This document shows, piece by piece, positions 7,015 to 15,002 of a DNA stretch of 64,000 nucleotides. The stretch is from an uncultured Clostridium sp. (GTDB taxonomy: Bacteria > Bacillota > Clostridia > Lachnospirales > Lachnospiraceae), in the NCBI GenBank assembly GCA_900542035.1, contig UQMJ01000002.1, positions 139,770 to 203,769 of the forward strand. The letters are read 5' to 3'. A model generated the notes under the pieces. That model was not told the DNA's origin and did no database searches. It saw only the letters and a program-made list of their open reading frames with translations. Each line of letters starts with the position of its first letter. Positions within the stretch are counted from its first letter, which is position 1. The translations under genes were made by a program, and so were the position numbers.

Positions 7015-8397
7015 TTATGCATCGCCTAATACGTCGTTAATTTCTTCTGCCATCATGTCCATGGCCTCCTTAACGTCTCCGCCTTCCATAATCAGTTCAG
7101 CCATGCTGTTCTTCCAGATCGTTGCCAGCTGAGTCCATCCCTTATGCTGGATTCTTGGGTAAATTAAATCCAGGTTGTCGAAAATAGGCTGGAATGCCGG
7201 TTTCTTCTCTAAGAACGCCTTGCCTTCTTCGGTCTCTAATACAGACTTTCTGGTAGGCATATATCCGGTTCCCTCTGCCCAGGTCATATTTACATCCTTG
7301 CCGCACAGATACTGCATAAACTGCCATGCCGCATTCTTAGTTGCCTGGTCATTCTTGGACGGAATCAGAACAACGCATCCGCCGATTTCCTGATTCTTGG
7401 TATCTCCGCCTGGCAGCCAGTGCATACCTACTTCAAAGTCACACTGATCCACATATGTGTTGTATAAAGAGGTGGTATGTATTACGCTGAGCGCATTGCC
7501 GGAGATAAAGTTCTGTCTCATGTTGGAAGAAGCATCGCTGGCGGTTCCGGTCCAGTAAGTATAACCGTTGTCACACCACTCTTTCAGCTTGGATGCAATC
7601 TCTACTGCCTTATCGCTGTTTAAATCAGTGGTAAGCTGATCATCATTGATGATTTTTACGCCCTGATTTAAATAGAAGGTTTCAAAATACCACTGGTCCC
7701 ATCCAGGAATAATGGTTGCATACTGTTCTGTCGTTCCATCTGCTGCCTTTACAGTACCGGCCTCCATAAATGCATCCATATCTGCCCAGGTCTCTGGAAG
7801 GGTAATGCCCATTTCTTCTACTTTATCTTTGTTGTAGTACATAATCTGGGTGGAAATTAAGAATGGCAGGGAAACCTGGGTGCCGTCGTACTTGGCAGCT
7901 TCTAACATACCATTTCCAAAGTCTGCTACATCGTATCCGGTTGCCTCGATGTAAGGATCCAGATTTTCAGTCAGTCCACTTGCACCATACTCTGCTATAT
8001 AAGGAGTATTGGCTACTGTAATTGCAGGAAGTCCTGTACCTGCCGCATGGGCAGCAACCAAAGCTTCGTTCAGTTCCGAATAGCTTCCGATATATTCTGC
8101 TTCTACTGTAATCAGATCCTGGGAACTGTTGAAATCATTTACAACCTGTTCTACAATGCCGGAATACTGATCTTCCAGCGCGTGCCACCATTTAATGGTA
8201 ATCGGCTCTGTCACTTCGTAATTTGCAGGATCTGCCGGCGCTGCTTCTGACTGTGCGCTTCCGCCTGCTGCCTCAGAAGATGCCCCCCCTTCTGCGGCTG
8301 CTGTCGTTGGTTTTCCGGTAGAACCTCCTTCGCTGCATCCGGTTACTGCTCCAACTGTCATTGCTGCTGCCAGAACTAATGCCATTCTTTTTCTCAT
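7015..8397 (-). CDS. ugpB: ABC transporter solute-binding lipoprotein (UgpB-like)
   Basis: A 460-residue CUT1-family binding protein. It has a signal peptide with lipobox ending VTG-C21, then a Ser/Gly/Ala-rich linker to about residue 55. The mature domain begins EPITIKWWHALEDQYSGIVEQVV, the WWHA and EQ pattern seen in glycerol-3-phosphate and glycerophosphocholine binders. AGAAGGGAG site before the ATG. It is the first gene of the ugpB-ugpA-ugpE-ugpQ operon, and its leader carries a motif and terminator resembling those of glpK and glpA. Substrate is therefore inferred as glycerol-3-phosphate or a glycerophosphodiester; a sugar cannot be excluded. Confidence 0.85.
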   Translation of the reverse strand: MRKRMALVLAAAMTVGAVTGCSEGGSTGKPTTAAAEGGASSEAAGGSAQSEAAPADPANYEVTEPITIKWWHALEDQYSGIVEQVVNDFNSSQDLITVEAEYIGSYSELNEALVAAHAAGTGLPAITVANTPYIAEYGASGLTENLDPYIEATGYDVADFGNGMLEAAKYDGTQVSLPFLISTQIMYYNKDKVEEMGITLPETWADMDAFMEAGTVKAADGTTEQYATIIPGWDQWYFETFYLNQGVKIINDDQLTTDLNSDKAVEIASKLKEWCDNGYTYWTGTASDASSNMRQNFISGNALSVIHTTSLYNTYVDQCDFEVGMHWLPGGDTKNQEIGGCVVLIPSKNDQATKNAAWQFMQYLCGKDVNMTWAEGTGYMPTRKSVLETEEGKAFLEKKPAFQPIFDNLDLIYPRIQHKGWTQLATIWKNSMAELIMEGGDVKEAMDMMAEEINDVLGDA

Positions 8398-8464
8398 AAT
8401 TGATGTCTCCCTTCTTAGTTTTTATACAGATTCTCAGCCTGCCTTTCACGCTCAAAATAGGCAC

Positions 8465-8546
8465 AAAAAAAAGAGAGTGTGCATATAACAAAAACATACC
8501 TTGGTATGCATCCACTATTTGCTTTCCTCTCATTCTCTCTCAAAGC
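8465..8546 (-). promoter_or_regulatory. ugpB leader: GlpP-type antiterminator motif and terminator
   Basis: Minus-strand motif at 8521-8546: GCUUU, then GAGA, GA, GAGAG and GAAAGC, which can close on itself. Downstream comes a compound hairpin (CAUACC/GGUAUG inside UGCAUA/UAUGCA) whose base includes GAGAG pairing with CUCUC, followed by eight U (8465-8472). The GAGAG arm belongs to the motif, so the two folds exclude each other. It is related to the glpK and glpA leaders but less exact, with one extra base. Confidence 0.6.
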
Positions 8547-8570
8547 ATTCTGTATTTTCTTGATGTACTA

Positions 8571-8599
8571 ATGGTATCACAAAATGTCCTGCCTTGCAA
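8571..8599 (-). promoter_or_regulatory. ugpB operon promoter
   Basis: -35 TTGCAA (8594-8599), 17-bp spacer, extended -10 TGATACCAT (box 8571-8576). Confidence 0.7.
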
Positions 8600-8683
8600 G
8601 TGATTTTTGTGTATTTTTACTTATTTTTTACTTAAATTATCCATCCTTTTTGCATATTTTGATTTTCCTTCTGGATATATTGA

Positions 8684-9352
8684 TTATTTTTTCACAATTT
8701 TATTCACATTTTCCCCTTCTTCTCCAGCAATTTCCACATCTCCTTCCATGTACTTTTCAAACACTCTCCGTAAAAACAAGGATGCCAGATAGCTGCCAAA
8801 TGCAAACCAGATCATAAACAGTTCTGTAAAATACCAGGTAAGAAAGGCACAAAGCGCATAAATGACCAGAACGGTAACCGACACATATAAGTTGCCCATT
8901 GCCATTACAAAGGCATCCTTTATGGTTTTCTTAACGGAAATTTTGAAAAATGCAGTCAACGGAAATACGTAAATAATTGTTAATAAATAGACGAAAATAA
9001 GGCTTCCAAACAGCACCCTGACTGCCCATTTTACGGCTCCTGGGAAGGGCAGAAACTGACAGCAGTACAAATCTGCCACCAGAAACAAGCCTGCGGCTGC
9101 TGCGGCTGCCCAAACCATGGTGGCTGGAACGAAATTTTTCTTAAATGCGTTCCAGAAACTTTTCCATACATATCCTTCTTCATCCCTGGTCAGCCTTAAT
9201 GTATATTGGAACAGTGCAGCTGTAGACGCTCCCACGGTAATCACAGGCAGGGAAAACAGCGCCCACAAAATTCCTAACAGGCACAGGTTCATTACCTTTT
9301 CCATAAACATAAAAAACTTATTCTGGGGATTAAATATTCTATTTAGATCCAT
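8684..9352 (-). CDS. YesL-family membrane protein (DUF624)
   Basis: About 222 residues from the ATG at 9352, spaced nine bases from AAAGGA; an ATG at 9358 is too close. The N-terminus MDLNRIFNPQNKFFMFMEKV, then about five membrane segments, matches the DUF624/YesL family. Members often sit beside CUT1 sugar ABC transporters in Firmicutes, as here beside ugpB, but their role is unknown. It is transcribed separately from ugpB, whose promoter lies downstream of its stop. Confidence 0.8.
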   Translation of the reverse strand: MDLNRIFNPQNKFFMFMEKVMNLCLLGILWALFSLPVITVGASTAALFQYTLRLTRDEEGYVWKSFWNAFKKNFVPATMVWAAAAAAGLFLVADLYCCQFLPFPGAVKWAVRVLFGSLIFVYLLTIIYVFPLTAFFKISVKKTIKDAFVMAMGNLYVSVTVLVIYALCAFLTWYFTELFMIWFAFGSYLASLFLRRVFEKYMEGDVEIAGEEGENVNKIVKK

Positions 9353-9458
9353 CGTCATTCATCCTTTCTCCGCTATCTGTCACAAAGATCCTTTCCCAGT
9401 ATACCATTTTTTTCTGCTTTATGCTAGAATATGTATTGTTGAAAGGAGTTGTCTTCAT

Positions 9459-10136
9459 ATGTCTTTAAAAAGCCGTCTGATCCGAGATTTAAAAAAGGAT
9501 CGGGAAACGTTGAAAACCTTAAATTTCAGGCAGAAAGTCCGTTTTATTTTTGATTACTATAAGGGGCAGATGTTTATCCTGTTTGCCTGCCTGCTGTTTC
9601 TCTATTATGTAGGGGATTTGATCTATCAGAGCAGCCAGGTCATTGACCTGCAGGGATTCTTTATCAATGACCGCCAGAATCTATTTCCCGCCGAAGAGCT
9701 GATTGACGATTTCTCCGCCTATCAGAATACGCCTTCCGGACACCGGATCTGTTTTGAAGATTCCCTATATGTAGACTTAGGATCCAGCAACGAATACAAT
9801 GCTGCCAGCCAGGAAAAAATCGTAGCCTACGTTGCGGCAAAGCAGCTGGATTTTCTCATTGCGCCGGAAGAGCTGGCAAAGTATTATGCCAATTCCTTCC
9901 TGCTTTATGACCTAGACGAACTTTTGCCGGAATCCTTAAAAGAGCCGCTTCAGGAAGATTTCTATTATGCAAAAGACGGCACCGGACAGGAAAAAGCCTG
10001 CGGTTTGAACCTGCGTCATTCCCGATTTTTGAAAAATCCGGTCTACGACGGCGCGGAAGATTATTATCTTCTGGTTCTCTCCTATACTTCCCGAACCGAT
10101 GCCATGGTTTCGTTTATTGAATATGCTTATAAATAA
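9459..10136 (+). CDS. Uncharacterised membrane-anchored protein
   Basis: 225 residues from the ATG at 9459, with a GAAAGGAG site; a longer open frame from 9117 runs antisense to the DUF624 gene and lacks a start signal. The N-terminal 35 residues are basic and amphipathic (LKKDRETLKTLNFRQKVRFI), followed by one membrane segment (about 38-55) and an extracellular domain of about 165 residues. I recognise the N-terminal pattern only as that of uncharacterised Lachnospiraceae proteins. Its end overlaps the convergent HAD gene by 10 bp. Divergent from the DUF624 gene. Confidence 0.7.
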   Translation: MSLKSRLIRDLKKDRETLKTLNFRQKVRFIFDYYKGQMFILFACLLFLYYVGDLIYQSSQVIDLQGFFINDRQNLFPAEELIDDFSAYQNTPSGHRICFEDSLYVDLGSSNEYNAASQEKIVAYVAAKQLDFLIAPEELAKYYANSFLLYDLDELLPESLKEPLQEDFYYAKDGTGQEKACGLNLRHSRFLKNPVYDGAEDYYLLVLSYTSRTDAMVSFIEYAYK

Positions 10137-10915
10137 GTGCTGATTTCTCCCAGCGATTCAAAAATCCCGTCCGGTCTGGTCTGGGATTTTTCTACATCAG
10201 AAAGTTTTGTTTCCCCTGTGAGAACCAATAGTCCCTTTCCTCCGTGATTTACGCCTGTCGCCACATCGGTATATAACCGATCTCCGACAAAGGCGGTTCT
10301 GGCTGTAGGGACTTTGGTTTTGTCTGAAATCATCTCTGCCGTCTCTTTATACGGCTTTCCTAAATATCTGGGATGCTCTCCAGTAGACAGGGTCATGGCC
10401 GCGCAGATGGCGCCGCAGTCCGGAATAAACCCTTTGTCTGTCGGACAGTTAATGTCCGGATGCGTCGCTAAAAACAGCGCCCCCTCCCGAATCATCGTAC
10501 AGCCTTTTTCCAGCTTTTCATAGGTAAGAGTTTTATCAAAGGCAGTCATCACAATGTCTGCCTGCTCTTCTGTCAGGGGGATTCCCGCTTCCCTCATGCT
10601 TTCTTCTAATGGAGGCGTTCCCATTAAAAATACAGATTTTCCAGGATATTGGCTCTTTAAAAAGCGGATTGCCACATCGCCGGAAGTCATAATCTGGTCT
10701 CTGGTAATTTCACATCCCATTTTTGCCAGTTTTTTTATATAATTTTCCGGCGACTGGGAGGAATTATTGGTAAAAAACAAAAATTGTTTGCCCTTCTCTC
10801 TGCAGACCCTGATAAAATCCAGAGCTCCTTCAATGATCGTATCTCCCATATAAAAGGTTCCGTCCATATCCAATACAAATAAATCGATTTCTTCCAGCAG
10901 TTTCTTCTTGTCCAC
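10127..10915 (-). CDS. HAD-IIA phosphatase (NagD/phosphoglycolate type)
   Basis: 262 residues beginning at GTG 10915 behind AGGAGG. HAD motif I is DMDGT (D16 nucleophile, D18 acid/base), motif II is in FFTNNSSQSP, the conserved Lys is in YLGKPYKE, and motif IV is FVGDRLYTDVATG. The class IIA cap lies between motifs II and III. Family members dephosphorylate small phosphoesters such as 4-nitrophenyl phosphate, phosphoglycolate and glycerol phosphate. The position at the end of the glycerol cluster hints at a glycerol-3-phosphate or glycolate phosphatase, but a terminator separates it from the dehydrogenase operon and the substrate is not fixed. Confidence 0.85.
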   Translation of the reverse strand: MDKKKLLEEIDLFVLDMDGTFYMGDTIIEGALDFIRVCREKGKQFLFFTNNSSQSPENYIKKLAKMGCEITRDQIMTSGDVAIRFLKSQYPGKSVFLMGTPPLEESMREAGIPLTEEQADIVMTAFDKTLTYEKLEKGCTMIREGALFLATHPDINCPTDKGFIPDCGAICAAMTLSTGEHPRYLGKPYKETAEMISDKTKVPTARTAFVGDRLYTDVATGVNHGGKGLLVLTGETKLSDVEKSQTRPDGIFESLGEISTYL

Positions 10916-10934
10916 GCTGTCCTCCTAACTGAAA

Positions 10935-10970
10935 AAAAGGCTTCGAAACCTCAGAGTTTTGAAGCCTTTT
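10935..10970. terminator. Bidirectional terminator after the DUF1667 gene
   Basis: Long stem with outer arms AAAAGGCTTC and GAAGCCTTTT, extended inward by GAAAC/GTTTT with one G-U, and a six-base loop. U-runs follow on both strands. It ends the glycerol-3-phosphate dehydrogenase operon on the minus strand. Confidence 0.85.
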
Positions 10971-11002
10971 TGATTCTGAATGTTCTTATTTCATATGCAG
11001 GA

Positions 11003-11365
11003 CTATGCTTCTGGCACATCCTTGGTTGCGATGACCGGCACTCCGGTTCCTGCGCAATCTTCAATGATTACATCGCCGATTGCGACCGGAGCCGGAACGG
11101 TTACCTTGCGGATCTCATCCATAATTTCAAAAATCTTGCCCTTTGGAATATCCTCTTTTGTTTTTACCGATACCATCTCGATTGCGCCGCCGGTTACGTG
11201 TACGCTGGAGGTCACGATTCTGGTCGGGCTTAATACCTCTTTTCTGGCGTAATCGTCGCCTCTTTTACAGGTATTGCCGCTTACCTCAATCTGGTCTCCA
11301 TCCATTTTTACGGTCAGAGGGCAGCCTAACGGGCAGCCGATGCAGATTAATTCTCTTACCTCCAT
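11003..11365 (-). CDS. DUF1667 protein of the glycerol-3-phosphate dehydrogenase operon
   Basis: 120 residues, DUF1667. The N-terminus has CIGCPLGCPL (C8, C11, C15) and a fourth cysteine at C33 in GNTCKRG, a spacing that could hold an iron-sulfur centre or zinc. It follows the FAD oxidoreductase by one base, and its ATG is preceded by GGAGGTGG. Homologues lie with the same two dehydrogenase genes in Thermotoga and many Clostridia, so it is probably the small subunit of that complex. Molecular role unproven. Confidence 0.85.
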   Translation of the reverse strand: MEVRELICIGCPLGCPLTVKMDGDQIEVSGNTCKRGDDYARKEVLSPTRIVTSSVHVTGGAIEMVSVKTKEDIPKGKIFEIMDEIRKVTVPAPVAIGDVIIEDCAGTGVPVIATKDVPEA

Positions 11366-11366
11366 G

Positions 11367-12632
11367 TTATTCCACCTCCGTACAAATCACAATATTTTTC
11401 AGATCCGGATAGTCTGCAAAGCTTTCCTTCTTTAAGACAACCTGTTCCATCTCGCCTGGAGCCAGGACTTTTTTCTTTCTCTTGGAAATCTGGACGCCGT
11501 CATAATAAACCGAAATATAACGATCCTTATACACGTCTGCTACGCGGAAACGGACTGTAATCTTGTCCTGCATATTGTTTACATCAATGGTCTGAGGAAC
11601 GGTATAACGGACGCCGTTTTCTGCCTTTAATTCCACTACGTGTCCGGATTCCCTCTCTTTTCCAGACTGTACGTAAGCAGCTGCATTGGTTCCTGCCAGA
11701 GTTGCCTCTTCAGATACATAGTCTACCAGGTCGTGTACGTGAAGAACGTTGCCGCAGGCAAATACGCCTTCCGCGCTGGTCTCTAACTGGTCGTTTACTT
11801 CCGGTCCGGAGGTAATCCGGCTCATGGAAACGCCGATTCCCTTGCTCAGCTCATTTTCCGGCAGCAGACCTACGGATAACAGCAGGGTATCGCAGCTGTA
11901 GTGCTCTTCTGTGCCTGGAATTGGCTTACGATCCGGACCAACCTCTGCTAAAGTAATGCCGGTTACCCGCTCTTTTCCTTCAATGTCAACCACTGTATGG
12001 CTTAACTTCAGCGGAATGCCATAGTCGTCCAGACACTGTACAATATTTCTCTTTAAGCCGCCGGAATAAGGCATTAACTCTGCAACAACCTTTACTTTCG
12101 CGCCCTCTAAGGTCATTCTTCTGGCCATAATCAGACCGATATCGCCGGATCCTAAAATAACAACTTCTTTTCCTACGCTGTAGCCCTCAATATTCATCAG
12201 ACGCTGTGCGGTTCCGGCTGAATAGATGCCGGCTGGACGGTAACCTGGGATGTTTAAAGCGCCTCTTGCCCTCTCTCTGCATCCCATAGCCAGAATTACC
12301 GCTTTGGCCTTAATTGTGGTCAGGCCGTCTTCTTTATTAATAACCGTAACTTCTTTATCCTTATTGATGTCAATGACCATGGTGTTTAACTTGTAAGGAA
12401 TCTTTTCTTCTTCCACCATTTTAATATAGCGGGACGCATACTCAGGGCCGGTCAGCTCTTCTTTAAATGTATGCAAACCAAAACCGTTGTGGATACACTG
12501 GTTTAAAATACCGCCTAAGCAGCTGTCGCGCTCCAGAATCAAAATATCCTGAACTCCGGCTTTTCTCGCTGCTACTGCCGCTGCAAGGCCTGCAGGACCT
12601 CCGCCGATAATTACAATATCATGTGCTGTCAT
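11367..12632 (-). CDS. FAD/NAD(P)-dependent oxidoreductase of the glp operon
   Basis: 421 residues. An FAD-binding GGGPAG motif lies near residue 10, a conserved ERDSCLGGILNQC stretch near 35-47, and a second nucleotide-binding site at VVILGSGDIGLIMARR. This is the NAD(P)-binding domain of the NADH oxidase and sarcosine-oxidase alpha-like family. The C-terminal 90 residues (MEQVVLKKESFADYPDLK) resemble the extension seen in operon partners of GlpA. It lies 14 bases after the GlpA-like gene and one base before DUF1667. The likely role is to move electrons from glycerol-3-phosphate oxidation to NAD or another carrier; partner and direction are inference. Confidence 0.88.
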   Translation of the reverse strand: MTAHDIVIIGGGPAGLAAAVAARKAGVQDILILERDSCLGGILNQCIHNGFGLHTFKEELTGPEYASRYIKMVEEEKIPYKLNTMVIDINKDKEVTVINKEDGLTTIKAKAVILAMGCRERARGALNIPGYRPAGIYSAGTAQRLMNIEGYSVGKEVVILGSGDIGLIMARRMTLEGAKVKVVAELMPYSGGLKRNIVQCLDDYGIPLKLSHTVVDIEGKERVTGITLAEVGPDRKPIPGTEEHYSCDTLLLSVGLLPENELSKGIGVSMSRITSGPEVNDQLETSAEGVFACGNVLHVHDLVDYVSEEATLAGTNAAAYVQSGKERESGHVVELKAENGVRYTVPQTIDVNNMQDKITVRFRVADVYKDRYISVYYDGVQISKRKKKVLAPGEMEQVVLKKESFADYPDLKNIVICTEVE

Positions 12633-12646
12633 ATCGCTGCTCCCCC

Positions 12647-14089
12647 TTATTTATCTTTACTGCCGGTTAACATATTGGAACCAGGTGCATTTTTACAGAT
12701 ATCTTCCATCTTTATACCGCGTTCCCTGGCCAGGATTTCCATCGTTCTTGGAGTGCAGAAACCTGCCTGGCAGCGGCCCATGCCCTGACGCACGCGGCGT
12801 TTGATACCGTCTAAGGATACTGCGCCTAATGTCCGGTTGATGGCATCCATAATCTCGCCTTCGCTGACGCCTTCGCAGCGGCATACGATAGAACCGTATT
12901 CGGGACGTTCTTTAATGAGGGCGGCTCTTTCTTCTTTACTCATATTGCCTGGACGAACAAATCCTTTTCTCTTGCCGTTCCAGTCTGCTTTCTTCGCAGC
13001 GCCTGCCTTTTTTGCTACCAGTTCCGCCACATAGACGCCAATAGCCGGCGCGCTGGTCAGTCCAGGCGATTCGATGCCGGCTGCATCAAAGAAGTTTTCT
13101 GCGTCTTCTGCTTCGCCGATTACGAAATCATCTCCGTCTTCATGGGCGCGGAGACCGGAGAAAGAAGTAATTACCTGGCGGAACGGAACGTTCTTTACGC
13201 TGATGTTAGCCTTTTCCATTACAAATGCCAGTTCTTCGGCAGTGGTCTTTGTTGCTTCTTTGTCCTCGATGTCTGTAGCGGTCGGTCCGGTCAGCAGGTT
13301 TCCATGAATGGTAGGAGTAACCAGAACGCCTTTTCCTAATTTTCCAGGAAGCTGGAAAATCGTCTTTTCTACGTGTTTGCCTGCCTCTTTATCTAATAAG
13401 CAGTAATCGCCCTTTCTTGGGGTAATGTGCAGTTTCTTTCCGCTTACCATGTTGTGAATCTCGTCTGCGTAAACGCCTGCTGCATTGATAACATAAGATG
13501 CATGGATGAGTCCGTCATTGGTGGTCAGATCGTAACCCTTTTCTGTCTTCTTTACATTCTCCACCGTTGTGTTAAAGATAAATTCTACGCCGTTGTCACA
13601 GGCATTTTCAGCCAGCGCAATCGTTAAGCCGAACGGGCATACAATGCCGCCGGTCGGCGCATACAAAGCGGCAACTACTGTATCCGTCAGATTTGGCTCC
13701 ATGGCTCTGGCCTCGTCGCCGGTAATAATCTTTAAATCCGGAACGCCGTTTTTAATTCCCTTGTTGTATAATTCCTGAAGAGACGGCATATCTTCTTCTG
13801 CAAAGCACAAAATCAGAGAACCATTTCTCTTAAACTCAAAATCCAGATCTTCTGCAAGCTGTCCCATCAGACGGTTGCCTTCTACATTGAATTTAGCTTT
13901 TGCCGATCCTGGAGCCGCATCATGTCCTGCATGGACAATTGCACTGTTTGCCTTAGACGTGCCAGAGCAGACGTCTTCTTCCCTTTCCACTACGCAGGTG
14001 TGCAGATCGTAACGGGAAAGTTCTCTGGCAATCGCACAGCCGGTTACTCCGCCGCCGATAATCACCGCATCGAAATTCATTTCCTTCAT
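12647..14089 (-). CDS. glpA: Anaerobic glycerol-3-phosphate dehydrogenase, GlpA-like with BFD domain
   Basis: 480 residues. The N-terminal FAD site is DAVIIGGGVTGCAIARELSR, followed by the DAO fold. The C-terminus is a BFD-like [2Fe-2S] domain with CRCEGVSEGEI and, about 35 residues later, GRCQAGFCTPR, giving the four cysteines. It oxidises sn-glycerol-3-phosphate to dihydroxyacetone phosphate. First gene of the operon with the FAD/NAD oxidoreductase and DUF1667, GGAGGAG site. Its promoter is followed by a leader with the proposed GlpP target and terminator. A few family members act on other 2-hydroxy acids, but the glpK/glpP context supports glycerol-3-phosphate. Confidence 0.92.
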   Translation of the reverse strand: MKEMNFDAVIIGGGVTGCAIARELSRYDLHTCVVEREEDVCSGTSKANSAIVHAGHDAAPGSAKAKFNVEGNRLMGQLAEDLDFEFKRNGSLILCFAEEDMPSLQELYNKGIKNGVPDLKIITGDEARAMEPNLTDTVVAALYAPTGGIVCPFGLTIALAENACDNGVEFIFNTTVENVKKTEKGYDLTTNDGLIHASYVINAAGVYADEIHNMVSGKKLHITPRKGDYCLLDKEAGKHVEKTIFQLPGKLGKGVLVTPTIHGNLLTGPTATDIEDKEATKTTAEELAFVMEKANISVKNVPFRQVITSFSGLRAHEDGDDFVIGEAEDAENFFDAAGIESPGLTSAPAIGVYVAELVAKKAGAAKKADWNGKRKGFVRPGNMSKEERAALIKERPEYGSIVCRCEGVSEGEIMDAINRTLGAVSLDGIKRRVRQGMGRCQAGFCTPRTMEILARERGIKMEDICKNAPGSNMLTGSKDK

Positions 14090-14142
14090 TTCTTCTCCTC
14101 CATTTACCTTTTTGTGCTTCCCGATCAGGAAAACCTGATAAC

Positions 14143-14206
14143 AAAAAAGAGCAAGGGAAAACTACGGACAAGTCCGCCGGTTTACCTTACTCTATCGTCT
14201 CAAAGG
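14143..14206 (-). promoter_or_regulatory. glpA leader: GlpP antiterminator motif and terminator
   Basis: The 24-base motif at 14183-14206 reads on the RNA CCUUUGAGACGAUAGAG then UAAGGUA. CCUU can pair with AAGG to make an antiterminator stem. The same GAGUAAGG also pairs with CCUUGCUC downstream to make a terminator (14143-14192, inner stem CGGAC/GTCCG, six U). It matches the glpK leader in 19 of 24 positions, and changes in the paired bases keep pairing. Confidence 0.8.
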
Positions 14207-14226
14207 TGTTTTATTTAACTGTGTTC

Positions 14227-14256
14227 ATGTTAGCACAGTCTCCTACCTGTTGTCAA
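14227..14256 (-). promoter_or_regulatory. glpA operon promoter
   Basis: -35 TTGACA (14251-14256), 18-bp spacer, -10 TAACAT (14227-14232). The expected start is about 14 bases before the antiterminator motif. Confidence 0.72.
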
Positions 14257-14276
14257 GAAATTTTCAGTAAACCTTT

Positions 14277-14978
14277 TTATTCACTAATGGTCATAACATT
14301 TTTTTCTTCTGCCAGACTGGAAAACAGCGCGGATTTGTCAAATCCAGGCGGATAAATCACTTCGAATTCCAGTTTAATCTCGTCTTTTTTATTTTTATGG
14401 ATCTTGGTTGAAGCAATCTCCACTTTCCGTTTTTCCAGAAAGTCTTCCATCTTTTTGACAGCCCCTTCTTCCTGGGCAATGGTCATCCAGATAGTCCCGC
14501 CGGAAGCCACATCTGCAAAATGGGCGATTTTGTGGGTAATTCCCTGCATCAGGATAATCATCAGCGCAGAAGCAATCCCGATTACGTACAGCCCCGCTCC
14601 CATTGCCAGTCCTACGCCTGCAGTCGCCCAGATACCGGCCGAGGTCGTAAGACCGCTGACCAGGTTGTTGCGCACAAAGATAATTCCGGCTCCCAGGAAA
14701 CCTACCCCGCTGACAACCTGGGCCGCAATGCGGGCGCCGTCGAATTTGCCGTAGTCCATAATATCCACGAATCCATATTTGGAAACCACCATCATCAGCG
14801 CAGATCCCATTGCCACAATAGCATGAGTCCGCACTCCTGCCGATTTATTCCTGTTTTTTCTCTCGTTTCCGATGAGAATTCCCAGGACGCAGGCAATCGC
14901 AATGCGCAAAAGCAGTTCGGATTGGTCAAAGATAGCCTGGGCGCTGTTCAATCCTAAAATATCAAATGAGATGTCCAT
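14277..14978 (-). CDS. MgtC/SapB-family membrane protein
   Basis: 233 residues. The N-terminal MgtC domain has about five membrane segments with the signature GNERKNRNKSAGVRTHAIVA around residue 38. The C-terminal third is a soluble ACT-like domain (about 150-233). The family is linked to magnesium limitation, F1Fo ATPase inhibition and virulence in other bacteria; many members are of unknown role. It lies 24 bases downstream of glpK on the same strand with an AGGGGG site and no terminator between them, so it should be cotranscribed and under glycerol control. That placement is unusual. Confidence 0.85.
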   Translation of the reverse strand: MDISFDILGLNSAQAIFDQSELLLRIAIACVLGILIGNERKNRNKSAGVRTHAIVAMGSALMMVVSKYGFVDIMDYGKFDGARIAAQVVSGVGFLGAGIIFVRNNLVSGLTTSAGIWATAGVGLAMGAGLYVIGIASALMIILMQGITHKIAHFADVASGGTIWMTIAQEEGAVKKMEDFLEKRKVEIASTKIHKNKKDEIKLEFEVIYPPGFDKSALFSSLAEEKNVMTISE

Positions 14979-15002
14979 CCGATACCCCCTGTTTATTCTG
15001 TT

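Noticed and set aside
9117..9458. N-terminal extension of the 225-residue membrane protein
   Set aside because: It runs antisense to the DUF624 gene and lacks initiation signals, whereas ATG 9459 has GAAAGGAG.
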